Assembly: GCF_002127325.2 (NCBI RefSeq) | Contig: NC_035439.2 | Span: 145,902,709-145,966,708 of the forward strand | DNA: 64,000 nucleotides | Origin: Helianthus annuus | Taxonomy: Eukaryota; Streptophyta; Magnoliopsida; Asterales; Asteraceae | Reading direction: 5' to 3' | Shown: piece by piece, positions 32,570 through 45,267 of the stretch | How positions within the stretch are numbered: the first letter of the stretch is position 1 | Layout: each line of letters starts with the position of its first letter | Notes under the pieces: model-generated | Databases searched by the model: none | The model's input: only the letters and a program-made list of their open reading frames with translations | What the model was told of the DNA's origin: nothing | Made by a program: the position numbers and the translations under genes

Positions 32570-33624
32570 TATAGGATTAGGTTCAATAGTGAACAACTTT
32601 TAGATAGTGAACTGAGTAAAGTAATCTTGGCCTTGATCATTTTTTAGATTAAAGGGTGAGATTGACATTAGCCAAGTGTTTTTTAGTTAAAATCCCTTAA
32701 TTTTCTCATCTCTTAACTCTCTCTGTCTCTCATTTTTAATTATTTCTTAATTATTTTAATTATAAGAGATTGAAGGGCTTTAAATTTTGGTAGACAATCA
32801 TGGATTACGAAATTAGCATTCTACATCTCCAGATCATATGTTGAAGTTGATTAATGAATGTTGAAGAAATTTTTATCACTCAAGAAGATGATAAAGACAA
32901 AACTATTATTTTTTTCAAATGTCTTTTTTGGAAATATTCTGTTTACAAATTATTTAATTTCCAAATATCCGTAGCACTCATTTCTTTATCCTTATATGAT
33001 TATGTATATACATATATGTATATTACGTTTATATATACATGTAACTTGTTTAGTTCTTGTTGCTTTTATAATTTCATACAAATCTACATATATGTGCATA
33101 CGTATTATGTTCTTTGTTATGGATATACACATATGTATATTGATTTGTATATACACATATGGATATTACGAATTGACTTGTTTCGTTTTTATTAATTTCA
33201 TAGTTTTTATAAGAATCTACTCGTGTGCATGTATTATATATTATATGTTGTTAATATACACATATGTAGCCATTTCTAAATATAATACACATATGTATAA
33301 AAGTTTGTACACATGTGTATAAACTAACATCTGTGTAACTTGTATAAACTGATACTAGCGAGACTGTACACATGTGTATACACTAACAATTGTGTATCTT
33401 GTATAAACGGAAACTAGCGAGATTTTAGGGATTTTGATTATATTGTTTAATTAATGCAATTTACAAATGACGAAAACACCCTCCTGTAAATTATTTTAAA
33501 GGGAAGTTATAAAATTATAATTACAATCTTGCCATTGTTTAAAAATCTTTAGATGATGTCATCCAATGGCCCAAATTAGTTCACACAGTTCATTCTCAAC
33601 CTAGTGTTCACTCTAGAACCTTAT
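32570..33624. mobile_element. Degenerate inverted-repeat element, about 1.05 kb
   Basis: The left end (TAGGATTAGGTTCAATAGTG) and the complement of the right end (AAGGTTCTAGAGTGAACACT) are related over roughly 65 bp, including GTGAACT and a GGCC patch. The interior is AT-rich with many TATACACATATG-type palindromes (33000-33330). ORFs here are low complexity and not genes. The superfamily is unclear. Confidence 0.4.
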
Positions 33625-33645
33625 ATATATATATATATATATATA

Positions 33646-34036
33646 GGGAGCCGCTAGAATGAGAACCACCTTGAGTTGTAAGAACCGCGAGAACTACACC
33701 CCACGGAGGGGCGTTCGCCGCGATTTTTTTTACAAGTAGATGTGTGCATTATAAACACGGCCGTAAAAAATCACGGCGAACGCCCCTCCGTGGGGTGTAG
33801 TTTTTTACACCTCAAGTTTGGTGAAAAAAAAAGAAAAAAGAAAAAAAATTAAAAAACACCAAACTTGAGGTGTAAAAAACTACACCCCACGGAGGGGCGT
33901 TCGCCGTGATTTTTTACGGCCGTGTTTATAATGCACACATCTACTTGTAAAAAAAAAATCGCGGCGAACGCCCCTCCGTGGGGTGTAGTTCTCGCGGTTC
34001 TTACAACTCGAGGTGGTTCTCATTCTAGCGGTCCCC
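33646..34036. mobile_element. Foldback (palindromic) MITE, 391 bp
   Basis: The whole element is a near-perfect hairpin: GCCGCTAGAATGAGAACC at the left is mirrored by GGTTCTCATTCTAGCGG at the right, with arms of about 185 bp around an A-rich centre (33820-33865). The block CACGGAGGGGCGTTCGCCG occurs four times, twice in each orientation. Both ends abut TA repeats. Confidence 0.85.
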
Positions 34037-34056
34037 TATATATATACATATATATA

Positions 34057-34694
34057 TGTTGGTGCACTTGTGTCTGTACTTTGTCTGTATTCGGTCACGA
34101 TGTAAACGATGTCCTGATTAGTGTTGTAAGTTGACCAAGTCAACCATCCTCCGGTTTGACTTGGACAACATTTGATAAATGTTGAAAGATGTTCTGTCTC
34201 GAAGGATAAGAGATCGAAGGATGATGTGGATCCTTCGATCTCATCGAAAGATATGCTTCGAATGGTTAGACCTCGAAAGGTGATCTTTCGAGGTCCCTGC
34301 TGATCGTTCGAGTGACTTGTTATCGATAGATGATCCTTCGGACCATCTATCGGATCCTTCGGACTGGACATCATGGGCTGGGTATAAATACCCATGCAGT
34401 GTATGTGTTAGATAGACTTAGACAGATTCACACAGAGACTTTCGAGAGAGCTTGAGAGCATTCTGTCCAGAAAACACACACACACTTTGAGAGTTTACAA
34501 GTTAGATTTGTAAACATTGTGCTTGTAACCGAAACCTTCATTTGCATTAATACATTGGTGTTAATCGGTGAACCCTTGTGTGTTGTGTTTATACTTGCTT
34601 AATCTCGGTTTGCTTGCTAGCTTGGATTCCGCACTCGCTAGTGGGTTAGTATAACAAGGTTTGAGGTTCGTCATCCTCCGACAAGGGACCTACA
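34057..34694 (+). repeat. E2 left LTR (638 bp)
   Basis: It starts TGTTGGTGCACTTGTG and ends GGGACCTACA. U3 carries many CCTTCGA and CTTTCGA motifs. The TATA box sits in GGGTATAAATACCC (34380-34393), whose arms are inverted repeats. Confidence 0.92.
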
Positions 34695-34696
34695 AG

Positions 34697-34708
34697 TGGT
34701 ATCAGAGC
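34697..34708 (+). other. E2 primer binding site (tRNA-Met)
   Basis: TGGTATCAGAGC, two bases after the LTR end. An identical site follows the right LTR at 45270-45281. Confidence 0.92.
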
Positions 34709-35074
34709 TTGGCTCTTTACCTTGTTTAAAACCGGGTTATTCAAGTTCTTTGTGTGTGTTTGAACACTTGGTTTAACACCCGTTTTTGGTGGTTTTTCTA
34801 CACTTTTAAACTGGAAAACGTGTTTTAAACTTACCGGGAGTGTTCATAAGTGGGTTGGGTAACTTGAAAACTTGTTTTAAGTGACTTTGTGTTTTCCGGC
34901 CATATTTCCGGTCAAGGATTCCGGTGACTGGTTTGGGGATAAGGTTATCCATTTTGGGAAATTTTTCAAAGTTGGTGAGAAAGGTACAGCCTGCACATCC
35001 TTTCTGCCGAAAGTTGACTTACCTACCCATCACCTTTTCACCAACCTGTCACATCAGCGTCAGTGTGTCAGAAC

Positions 35075-35440
35075 CTCTCGAAAGATATCTTTCGACATCG
35101 AAAGACCATCTTTCGATCAAGGAAGGTTCGAAAGATCATCATCCTTCGACCCATCCTTCGACCCATCCTTCGAAGTCTGAAACATATCTTTCGACCAAAG
35201 GAATCTATTCGAAAGACAAGTGTCCGAAAGATAAGGATTTAACTCGAAAGATAAGGATCTTTCAAAGGGGAATCCTTCGAGTTCTTGAATCTTTCGAAAT
35301 TATTGTTCGAGATTCAACAGTAATCTTTCGAGTACTGTTGATCCTTCGAACAATAGTTGATCTTTCGATTGTGGTCAGTTTATTGTTAACAAGTTTCTGT
35401 GATTTCAGATCTTTCGGAACAGGATCCTTCGGCTGTGTTA
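35075..35440 (+). repeat. E2 leader array of CTTTCGA/CCTTCGA motifs
   Basis: Part of the untranslated leader (34709-35482) holds about two dozen TTTCGA, CCTTCGA or TCGAAAGAT motifs. The 252-codon ORF at 34924-35682 runs through it and overlaps gag in another frame; I do not regard it as a gene. Confidence 0.8.
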
Positions 35441-35482
35441 TCTTTCGGATTATTCACTTGGCATTTATTTTGCTTATCAATC

Positions 35483-38400
35483 ATGAATCCGAGTTGGTGG
35501 AATCCTGCCCCAGACAGTGGAAAATATACCAGTTCTGGTGTCACTCCCTCATGGTGGGGTACACCGGCGCCAGACAGTGGAAAATACACGTCTACAAGTC
35601 TATCGCCTTCATGGGCCGAGTCTCCGGTATCGACATCTTCTCAGGGAAATCAGTGGGCGTTAGTCTCGAATCAAACTCCTAGTATCCAAAGTATCTTACT
35701 GAGCGAAAGCGAAACAGGAAGTTTGAATCGACCTCCAAAGCTGATGCATTTAAACGAGTATCCGGGATGGGCTGATAGATTCCGTACATATGTTTTGGGT
35801 CAAAATACAGAGCTGTGGATACGTTTCACCACAGACTTTGATCAAGCTATCGAGGTCGCTGCTTCAACAACTGCTAGTTTTGCCGATCTTCCAGAAGATC
35901 AAAAGAAAATATATGATCTGGAAAAGAAAGCCTACGCCATTCTCACTCAGGCGTTAAGCAAAGACATTTATCATCAGTTTGTCAGCTTCAAGACTACAAA
36001 GAAGCTGTGGGACGGTTTGAAAACCAGAGGAGTAGGGAATGAAGCAACACGCCAATTGCGTCATGATCTGCTCAAGAAAGAATTCGACTGTTTCACATGT
36101 TTAGATAAGGAGTCTTTGGGAGACATGACAAGTCGGTTTTATCATTTGCTTACTGAGCTGAATAATTTTGGTGTGACGACAACTCAAGCAGAAGTGGTGA
36201 AAAAGTTTGCTGATGCTTTGCCTCCCCAATGGAGTAGTTTCTTGGAAATCCTGAAGTATAACGGAGTGTTGAAAACTACAAATATCAACGACTTCGTGCA
36301 GCTTTTGGAAAACAAGGATCAGGAGGAAACATTAAAGGCGAAGAGAGTTCCATTGCCACAAAATCCTGAAATGTATTGTGGAACTTCCAATACTTCGTCT
36401 GCAAGAACAGGTCCACATGCTCCCCTGCAAACGGCTTTTGTCACAAGTACAGATATGTATGGCAATCCGGTGCAAGTTCCTGTAAAGCCACCTCCTACCA
36501 CAGATATGTATGGAAATCCAATACAACCACCTCCTCCTCCGCCTCCTGCTCAACAACAACGTGCATGTTATGGAGGAACATCATCTGCTGGTCAACAATC
36601 AAAGTCAAGTACCGTACAGCTCGACACGTCAAGCTTCTCTAAAATCAGTGTAGAAGTAGCTAAGGAACACATGGAGCTGCTTAACACTGTAGTGAGCGCG
36701 TACTGTGGGTTGATAAAAGGTCAGATTGGCAATATTAATCTGACACAAGAAGACTACCGGCAGATTGATATAGAAGAGATGGACTTGATGGATATCAAGT
36801 GGGCCTTTGCGAGTGCTGTGAGAAGAGCAAAGGATTGGATGGAAAGTACTGGAAGAACCAGCTTGGAAAGTAAGAGAGACACCAAGTATGGGTTCGATAA
36901 ACAAGCTGTTAAGTGCTTCAACTGTGGTGAACGGGGTCACTTTAAGAGGGAATGTACAAAGCCAGCCCAGCACGGGAATCAAAACCCCTTCAGAAACCAA
37001 GGCAACCAGCAGAACAGAAACAATGAGCGTACATTGGTGCCTGTCAACAACCAAACCAACCGGGCACTTGCAGTTCAGGTGGATGAAGGTTGTGACTGGT
37101 CAATCCAGTTGGGTGGTGATGCTCCTGATGGAACAGCATGTTTTGCTCAGATTGTAAACGAGCTAGTTCACACCAGTGGTGGAGAATCTTCTGCCAGTGG
37201 TGGTGAATCGTCTGAAGATGAAGATTCGTCTGGATACAGTTGGAGTGTTGATGAAGAATCATCCAATTCTGGTGATGATCATGTGGGTGAGACGTCAAAT
37301 GTTTCGGTTGATGTTGACTTTGATGAGCTTTTGGAGGAAGCTGCAGCAGAAACTCAAAGAAGATCTATTTTGGTGGATCAAGCCGCTTATACTTCGTCTT
37401 CTCTCCATTCAGCCTTTATGGCTAATGTCGACGGTTCATCAAGTCAGGTATGTGTCGATGAACCCACTGCTATTAACTGTGATGAATGTGATAGATTGCA
37501 TGCTAGGTGTGCTAACTTAGAAGGAAACATGTCTGAGTTGCAAGCCAAACATGAGTTGCAAGCCAAACATGATGCTTTACAAGCTAGTTTGTTTGACTTG
37601 CAAGACAAACATAGTTCCTTGAGTGCTGAGTGGTGTGACTTGCAAAGCAAGCATGAGGCTTTGCAAGAGAAATATGATGTGACATTCATCCACAATCAGA
37701 AGTTGACTGTGGATCTCTCAAAATGCACAGAAGCCAACATGTTTTATGAAAACCATGAAAAAGAATTTAAGTCAGTAATTGAGACCTTAAAGAAAGATAA
37801 AACTGAACTGACAAAAATGGTTTCAAGAAAACAAACTGATATTAATTTGTATATATCTCGCCTGGAGATTATGCAAAAAGAAATGGCTTGTGTGAAAACA
37901 GAAAGCGATGCGATCCAGCTTAAGCTAGACAGTTATTTGAGCTCTAGCTATGTGTTGGATCACATCATTGATGTTCAGAAGGAAAAGAGGGATGTCACAT
38001 GCATTGGCTACAAGAAATGTCCACCACCGGTTAGACACAATTATGATGCCATGCCTGATGAAGAGGACAGGGTGTTCTTTGAACCTTCTGTGCCTCTAGA
38101 TGTTAAGGAGTTTGCTGCAGGACTCGGATACCAAAAGGAAGTATCCTCAGATTCAGATGTGTCAGCAGATACATTTGTAAGTGCTGAACAGAATCAAGAT
38201 CCTCCAGTTGTGATTGAGGATGCTGATTCTTCTGATGATGAATCTGATGATACTATCCCAGCAAAGTCTGATGCGGTAGCCAAGAATGAGGACATACCTC
38301 TCGAGAATCACATTCTATGTGATCCCCCTGTGAAGTCCGCTAAGACTATTGCAACTGAGTCCTCATCTGCAGAAGAGCCGGAGAGTGTGAATTTGCTGTA

Positions 38401-39327
38401 CACTCTAGTTGGTGATGATAAAATTTACTCAGACAAAGATTTTCCCATTAAGTATGTTAATCAATCCTTAATCTGTAAAGTCTTTGAAAATTCAACAAGT
38501 AAGTTTTTAGGAAAGGCAGGACCACGTGTTACAGTTACACAGTGTCTTCCTATTCCAAAGGCTGAAATTCGAAAACAATTTGGCAACAAGAATTTACAAC
38601 AGTGCCAAAACAGCAAAATCACACCAAGCCCAAAGGAAAATCACCGGCTCAAGTCCAAAAGAAGCCGGATCAAAAGAAGAAGAAAAACGTTAACTTTGTG
38701 AAATCGACGGGAACGGATAAAATTGAAACGTTTGAAAATAAATCTAACTTAGATTTTGTCAAGAAAGCTACGGTTTTGAAAAGAAATGAACAAGACAGTT
38801 CAAAGCCTAGTACCTCGGGTTCACAAAGTTCAACATCATCGGCTAGACGATCACATGATTCTTCGGGGTTTGTTGAACGAAGATCATGTTTTGAGTGTGG
38901 AACCATTGGGCATATAATTCGAAATTGCCCATATCTTCATAAACAAAAAGAAAAGGTTGATGATCCCCGTGGCAAGAATGACCGTAAGCCATCTGTTTCC
39001 ACAAAACAAGATCCCCGACTTGTAAAAGAAAGGGAAAAGAAACAGAAACGCCAACAGGTCAAGAAGATTGAAAAAGCAATTAAAATCGATGTGGTTCAAA
39101 AACAATCTGTTGCTGTAAAACCAGACAATTCTAAAACTTCAAACAATCAAGAAGTTAAAACTTTAAAGAAAGACACTGGTAAGACAAAACAGACCTGGAA
39201 ACCTAAATCGGTTACTGAATCAGGGGGACCATCACAATTCACCAACCATCAAAGACAAGAAGTTATTGTCATTGATGAAAATGGAAGACCCAAGACCACA
39301 ATGGCTTGGGTCCCCATCTCCAACTAA
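35483..39327 (+). CDS. gag: E2 Gag, long form, with a frameshift near 38600
   Basis: The ATG 35483 (MNPSWWNPAPDSGKY) starts the frame. The gag core lies at residues about 75-290 (KKLWDGLKTRG, MTSRFYHLLTELN), a Pro/Gln-rich linker follows, and a CCHC knuckle CFNCGERGHFKREC begins at residue 478. Exon 1 in the splicing model ends at residue 655 (37447). Beyond it are Leu-rich repeats (LQAKHELQAKHDALQ), the block CIGYKKCPPPV, a second knuckle CFECGTIGHIIRNC and the end AWVPISN. The first frame stops at 38701; the homologous frame resumes at about 38602, so one base was lost near 38600. That break lies inside the candidate intron and would spare Gag-Pol while truncating long Gag. Confidence 0.87.
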
Positions 39328-39348
39328 TTCATTTGAGTTCATGTGCAG
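37448..39348 (+). other. E2 candidate intron joining Gag to Pol
   Basis: The 5' site CAG|GTATGT (after 37447) matches the consensus closely and is 655 codons from ATG 35483. The branch site CTAAT (39324-39328) overlaps the gag stop. The 3' site is TGCAG|GGT (AG at 39347-39348), and pol is open from 39349 in frame. The product would be 1799 residues. Confidence 0.72.
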
Positions 39349-42300
39349 GGTGCTTCAGGAGGAACTGTCAGTAGTCATTGGATTGTTGATAGTGGAGCAT
39401 CCAGGCACATGACAGGCGACATGAAGCTTCTCTACGACGTTAAATCTATTAGAGGAGGTTATGTTGCTTTTGCTGGAGATAAAGGTGGATATATAACGGG
39501 AGAAGGAATGATATCCAACGGGATTGTCAGCTTTGACAAGATCAACTTTGTGCAACAACTTGATCACAATCTTCTTAGTGTTTCTCAAATTTGTGACAAG
39601 CAATTTTCAGTACACTTTGATGCTAATGGATGTTATGTGCTGAAACCCGGCTTCAAAATTCCAAAAGAATGGATTCTCTTGTCAGCTCCAAGGATAAATG
39701 ATTTGTATGTCCTTGACATGAGCCAAGCTATTACTACGTCTGCACAAGCAACTTGTTTCGTTTCCAAAGCCACAGAAAAAGACACTATCTCTTGGCACAG
39801 ACGAATGGGTCACATTCACTTACGCAAAATGAATCATTTGGTTTCAAATGAATTGGTGAATGGTGTTCCTCTCAAAAATTTCCATCTTCAAGACGTCTGT
39901 GTTTCGTGCCAGAAAGGAAAGCAAACAAAGAAGAAGCACCCTACAAAGAAGATCAACACGGTGGCAGTTCCTCTTGAACGTTTGCACATGGATTTGTTCG
40001 GTCCTGTCAAGCACAAGAGTATTCGGGGTGATCAATACTGTCTCGTGATAACTGATGATTATTCAAGATTTTCTTGGGTAGCGTTCATGGCACACAAGAG
40101 TGAAACCTTTGGCATTATCAAAAACTTGATCATTCAGATTGAGAATTTGTATAAGTTGAAGGTTAGGCGGATACGTAGCGACAATGGTACTGAATTTAAA
40201 AATCATTCCATGGCGGAGTTCTGCACTTCAAAGGGTATTCTTCATGAGTTTAGTGCAGCTTATACTCCTCAACAGAATGGCGTCGCTGAACGTAAGAACC
40301 GCACATTGATCGAGACTGCTAGGACAATGTTGGTAGAGTCGCAGTTGCCCATTCCATTCTGGACTGAAGCTGTGGCCTCTGCATGTTACACATTGAACCG
40401 AGTCCTTACAGTCAAAAGGCACAACAAGACCTGCTTTGAGCTTCTTCAAAAACGGAAACCAGATTTGTCTTATCTTGAACCGTTTGGAGCTCCATGCACA
40501 ATCATCGATCCTAATGGAAAGTTTGGGGCAAAAGCAATTGATGGATACTTTCTTGGGTATGCCACCCCTAACTTACGAGTCTGGAATTTAGAGACTAAAA
40601 GGGTCGAGGAATGGTCTGAGGTCAGAGTACAACGGCACACTTTACCAGTCAAAAATCCGGGCCAACCTTGGATGTTTGAGTACGATGACTTTTTCAATTC
40701 GATCAATGTTGAAGCCGTTGAAGAAAATGCTGCGGCTAGGATGTTTTTCGAGAGTGACAATGCAACAGTTTCACCGGTGGTTCGTCCGATTCTTGTTAAT
40801 CAAGAACCATCGTCTTCGTTGAACAATAATACTCTCAACAATGAGGATTTTCATGATGCAAACGAATTGAATGAATCTTCAGAGGATGATGAATTTCTAG
40901 ATGCAGATCAAGAAGCCCCAACAACAGCAGTTCATGGTACTTCAGAGGGTACTCCTCCAGTAGATGCCCATAGAACAGCTGAGGCTACTGCATCATCCTC
41001 TTCGTCAATTCCGGGCCTTGAATTGGTTGTTGATCTTAATTTGAACAACCTGGGTATAAATGTTCCAGTTCCATATAATCCAGAAACAAGGATTCATAAT
41101 ACCCATCCTCAACAAAACATCATTGGAAATGTGCAAAGTGGCGTTCAAACAAGAAACATGTTGCGAAACAACAACAATGCAGGCTTGTATGCAGCTATTC
41201 GAGAATCCGGGCAACAAAACGATTGGTCCTTCGCGTGCTATGTCTCACAAGAAGAACCAAGAACTTGGAAAGAAGCCTTGAAAGATAACGCTTGGGTTGA
41301 AGCAATGAAGGAAGAACTGCAACAATTCCAGAAGCTGGGTGTCTGGAAACTCGTAGAGAAACCTGCTAGATACAAGAAGATTGGTACCCGTTGGGTTTTC
41401 AAATGCAAAAAGGATGACCGTGGAGTTGTTATCCGAAACAAAGCACGTTTAGTCGTTCAAGGTTTTCGTCAGATTGAAGGGATCGACTACAACGAAGTGT
41501 ATGCACCAGTGGCACGTCTCGAAGCAATTCGAATCTTTCTAGCCTATGTGTCCTTCAAAGGATTCAAGGTTTATCAGATGGACGTGAAAAGTGCATTTTT
41601 ACATGGTGTGGTTGAAGAAGAGGTATATGTCGAACAACCTCCAGGTTTTGAAGATCCTATCCATCCCGATCGGGTTTGGTTGCTCAACAAAGCTCTCTAT
41701 GGTCTTCATCAAGCACCGCGAGCTTGGTATGCAACCTTATCTCACTATCTGCTGGAGAACGGTTTTCGTAGAGGTCTTATCGACTGTACCCTTTTCATCA
41801 AAGAACAAGATGGAGATCTTCTTCTGGTACAGGTATACGTTGATGATATTATTTTTGGTTCTACTAATGATGTCTTGTGTAGGGAATTCGAGCGCATTAT
41901 GCAGGATAAATTCGAGATGAGTGCTTTGGGGGAAATGACTTTCTTCTTGGGCCTACAAGTACAACAAACTGAGTCTGGGATATTCATCCATCAGACTAAA
42001 TATGTTGGCGACATCTTGAGCCGGATCCAGATGTCTGATGCAACGCCCATTGGTACCCCATTGCCAACTAATCACGGAATTACTCCAGATTTGAAGGGAG
42101 AAGCTGTTAGTCCTTCAAACTACCGCGCTATGATCGGATCTCTTATGTACCTCACAGCATCAAGGCCAGACATAATGTACCCAACGTGCCTGCTTGCCAG
42201 ATATCAAGTTAACCCGAAGGCCTCACATCTTGCAGCTGTCAAAAGGATTTTTCGTTATTTGAAGGCGTACCCTGACACCGGTCTGTGGTACCCTAGGGAT

Positions 42301-42783
42301 AATAACTTTGAATTGGTAGCTTTCAGTGATTCTGATTTTGGCGGATGCAAAATCGACGGTAAATCCACAACGGCTGGATGTCAGTTTTTAGGAAATCGCC
42401 TAGTCACATGGCAGTGCAAGAAGCAGACGTGTGTCGCTACATCAACATGCGAAGCTGAATACATTGCTGCCTCAAGTTGTTGCTCCCAAGTTCTTTGGAT
42501 TCAACAACAAATGCGGGACTACGGTTTTGAATTCCTAACTACTCCTATTTACGTTGATAATTCTGCTGCTTTAGATATCACTAGAAATCCTGTGCAGCAT
42601 TCGAAGACCAAACACATCGAAATTAAATATCACTTCATACGTGATTGCTTTGAGAAAAGGCTAATCGATGTTGTTAAGGTCCACACCGATGACCAACGTG
42701 CCGACTTATTTACCAAAGCATTTGACAAATCAAGATTTGACTTTTTATTATTGGTAAACGGCATTAAGGTCAAGCAAGAGTAA
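39349..42783 (+). CDS. pol: E2 Pol: protease, integrase, reverse transcriptase, RNase H
   Basis: The frame is open to TAA 42783 without a near ATG; the only upstream start-like codon is GTG 39343, which overlaps the proposed 3' splice site. Domain order: protease [11 protein letters not shown] at the N-terminus, integrase zinc finger ([15 protein letters not shown]), integrase core ([22 protein letters not shown]), an acidic Ser-rich linker, RT ([17 protein letters not shown]) and RNase H ([20 protein letters not shown]). All catalytic residues are present. It shares the C-terminal end GIKVKQE with E3 and E4. Confidence 0.93.
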   Translation, partial: GASGGTVSSHWIVDSGASRHMTGDMKLLYDVKSIRGGYVAFAGDKGGYITGEGMISNGIVSFDKINFVQQLDHNLLSVSQICDKQFSVHFDANGCYVLKPGFKIPKEWILLSAPRINDLYVLDMSQAITTSAQATCFVSKATEKDTISWHRRMGHIHLRKMNHLVSNELVNGVPLKNFHLQDVCVSCQKGKQTKKKHPTKKINTVAVPLERLHMDLFGPVKHKSIRGDQYCLVITDDYSRFSWVAFMAHKSETFGIIKNLIIQIENLYKLKVRRIRSDNGTEFKNHSMAEFCTSKGILHEFSAAYTPQQNGVAERKNRTLIETARTMLVESQLPIPFWTEAVASACYTLNRVLTVKRHNKTCFELLQKRKPDLSYLEPFGAPCTIIDPNGKFGAKAIDGYFLGYATPNLRVWNLETKRVEEWSEVRVQRHTLPVKNPGQPWMFEYDDFFNSINVEAVEENAAARMFFESDNATVSPVVRPILVNQEPSSSLNNNTLNNEDFHDANELNESSEDDEFLDADQEAPTTAVHGTSEGTPPVDAHRTAEATASSSSSIPGLELVVDLNLNNLGINVPVPYNPETRIHNTHPQQNIIGNVQSGVQTRNMLRNNNNAGLYAAIRESGQQNDWSFACYVSQEEPRTWKEALKDNAWVEAMKEELQQFQKLGVWKLVEKPARYKKIGTRWVFKCKKDDRGVVIRNKARLVVQGFRQIEGIDYNEVYAPVARLEAIRIFLAYVSFKGFKVYQMDVKSAFLHGVVEEEVYVEQPPGFEDPIHPDRVWLLNKALYGLHQAPRAWYATLSHYLLENGFRRGLIDCTLFIKEQDGDLLLVQVYVDDIIFGSTNDVLCREFERIMQDKFEMSALGEMTFFLGLQVQQTESGIFIHQTKYVGDILSRIQMSDATPIGTPLPTNHGITPDLKGEAVSPSNYRAMIGSLMYLTASRPDIMYPTCLLARYQVNPKASHLAAVKRIFRYLKAYPDTGLWYPRDNNFELVAFSDSDFGGCKIDGKSTTAGCQFLGNRLVTWQCKKQTCVATSTCEAEYIAASSCCSQVLWIQQQMRDYGFEFLTTPIYVDNSAALDITRNPVQHSKTKHIEIKYHFIRDCFEKRLIDVVKVHTDDQRADLFTKAFDKSRFDFLLLVNGIKVKQE

Positions 42784-43122
42784 AACCAACATCGGAAAAT
42801 CATTTTTTTTGTAAATATCTTTGTGTTTTAAATTTCTCTTAGTTTATTGATTTTAGGGGGAGTAAATCCAAAAATCTGAAAATCCAAAAACATCGAAAAA
42901 TTCAAAAACACAAAAACAATAGAAAATCAAAAATGAGTTTCCTGGCGAGCAAAAGAGAAAATGATAGTACATCAGTGGTCTATCCAAACCTCTTTAAACC
43001 TTAAATGGAAAACGATAAGCAGCTCTATATAAGATGTATCGGTAGGCTCACAATCATTTTAAAGTGTGCAGGGTGATATAAATCTTAATCGACTGAAGAC
43101 CAGGTGGGAACCATTCATTGGC

Positions 43123-43280
43123 ATATGGTCTTAGTACCGAAATTTCGTTTGATAGATTGCCGAGGTTCTGAGATATTCGGTCTTTATGCTGCTTATCATC
43201 TGGGTATCATGGTTGTATCTTTTACCGAAAAATAACGGGGACGCAAGTCTAGATCTTCCATGATACTATACATACGTGTA
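43123..43280 (+). other. E2 conserved 3' non-coding block with long stem
   Basis: Homologous to E1 28071-28228. The stem pairs GGTATCATGG (43203-43212) with CCATGATACT (43258-43267); the single change leaves a G-U pair in RNA. The loop is 45 nt. Confidence 0.72.
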
Positions 43281-43305
43281 CATATTACATACTGCATTCG
43301 ACCTC

Positions 43306-43600
43306 AATAAGTGATAAACAATCACATGTCCATATCAAATAAGTGATAAAATATCACATCTATCCGGGTGTCAAGTTCGTCTCTCTGCTGTACGGAAGTA
43401 CTGACCTGTTCACGGACTTGCACCTGTGCCCTCATGCATATGAAAATCAAGTTCCTCATCAATAAGTGATTATATCACATAGGGCTTGTTTTCAAATCAA
43501 AATAAGTGAGTATCTCACATTTTATACGGTCAAACAGATGATAATCGGTATACTCACCGGTAAGATGAACTCTCGTGCATACCTTGATACGGGAATGTGT
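43306..43600 (+). other. E2 array of four AATAAGTGA stem-loops plus conserved tail
   Basis: Hairpins: GTGAT-AAACA-ATCAC (43311-43325), GTGATA-AAA-TATCAC (43343-43357), GTGAT-TAT-ATCAC (43466-43478) and GTGAG-TAT-CTCAC (43506-43518). The tail with GGTATACTCACC and CTCTCGTGCATACC lies at 43547-43600. Confidence 0.7.
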
Positions 43601-44629
43601 CGTGATGTGGATGAACACCGGTCGGTAAGTATAAATCATACCTTAACGTATCCCCTCGCCATGATTACATCTGATAAGTTGAGCTTAAGTGGACAACAAT
43701 ACCGATAATTGTTATAGAATGCTTATCTTAATGTTAACTAACTGAACAACAAGAGTGCTTTGGCATGACCGTACACTGATATGATTCTCTTACCCTCGAA
43801 ACTCGCATAAAGAATGTCTGTATATATATTTATTTACTGCTTAACTTGTATTGTTTTCTTTTAAACAGTTTCGTCGTTTGGTGCATATCAGCACGACATT
43901 AGCGGTGATGTCGTTTGATAACACTCAAAGGATTTTAAATTGTTGTCTTTTAAATTCAAAAGCCAAAAAGATTTTATTTCTACTTTATTTTCGATCGTAC
44001 GATGTTGGAGCTCGAGTCTTCGTTGCCTGAAACCTGAACGAAAACCGAATTGACTAAAATCTTCATAAACGATCGAAATTTGCATGTTTTGAAAGTTAGA
44101 AATTAAAATTGATAAATCTGGAAAACTTTCAAACTGTCGGACGGTGTTTGACTATGACATGGTCATTCGTGTGTCATTTGGTTATATTAACTATTCCAAG
44201 CAGTTGTTCTCATTACGCGTTTAGATTTCTTGCATGTGCAGATTCTAAAGGTTAGGAGAACATGGTCGATGACAAGCCTTGGAATGAAGACACGACGAGA
44301 AGGCGCTCAAAAGACGAAGATGATCGAGTTGCCGCTGGCCATCATCAACACCACAAGGATCTCACTTCATAAAGACCAAGTCATTCACGAGCATAACTCA
44401 AGGGGGAGCTTATGTTAAGGGGGAGTTTGTCAACACACTTCCTACATGATACGGGTAGTTTGTTGATACACTCTCTGCTTTCAATACGTGAAGACTTTGA
44501 AGATCCTCCGACTTTGAAGACTTGAAAGGACATCAGAGTTTTGAGAACTCGAAGACCAAAGACCGTCGAAGTTCGAGACGAGTCTACAACTATAGAAGAT
44601 AAAGACAAAGCTACAGCCAAGGGGGAGTT

Positions 44630-45267
44630 TGTTGGTGCACTTGTGTCTGTACTTTGTCTGTATTCGGTCACGATGTAAACGATGTCCTGATTAGTGTTGT
44701 AAGTTGACCAAGTCAACCATCCTCCGGTTTGACTTGGACAACATTTGATAAATGTTGAAAGATGTTCTGTCTCGAAGGATAAGAGATCGAAGGATGATGT
44801 GGATCCTTCGATCTCATCGAAAGATATGCTTCGAATGGTTAGACCTCGAAAGGTGATCTTTCGAGGTCCCTGCTGATCGTTCGAGTGACTTGTTATCGAT
44901 AGATGATCCTTCGGACCATCTATCGGATCCTTCGGACTGGACATCATGGGCTGGGTATAAATACCCATGCAGTGTATGTGTTAGATAGACTTAGACAGAT
45001 TCACACAGAGACTTTCGAGAGAGCTTGAGAGCATTCTGTCCAGAAAACACACACACACTTTGAGAGTTTACAAGTTAGATTTGTAAACATTGTGCTTGTA
45101 ACCGAAACCTTCATTTGCATTAATACATTGGTGTTAATCGGTGAACCCTTGTGTGTTGTGTTTATACTTGCTTAATCTCGGTTTGCTTGCTAGCTTGGAT
45201 TCCGCACTCGCTAGTGGGTTAGTATAACAAGGTTTGAGGTTCGTCATCCTCCGACAAGGGACCTACA
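44630..45267 (+). repeat. E2 right LTR (638 bp)
   Basis: It is identical by eye to the left LTR at an offset of 10,573 bp. It is preceded by CCAAGGGGGAGTTTG. Unlike a normal 3' LTR it is followed directly by a primer site and leader. Confidence 0.92.

Noticed and set aside
32854..33322. Two ORFs of 108-113 codons rich in Tyr, Ile and Cys
   Set aside because: They translate TATACACATATG-type low-complexity repeats and show no domain.
34924..35682. 252-codon ORF in the E2 leader
   Set aside because: It reads through the CTTTCGA array and overlaps the gag start in another frame; E3 has no matching ORF.
43306..43520. Regularly spaced AATAAGTGA repeats as a CRISPR-like array
   Set aside because: Repeats are short, spacing is irregular, the host is a plant and the sequence is inside a retrotransposon; stem-loops explain it better.
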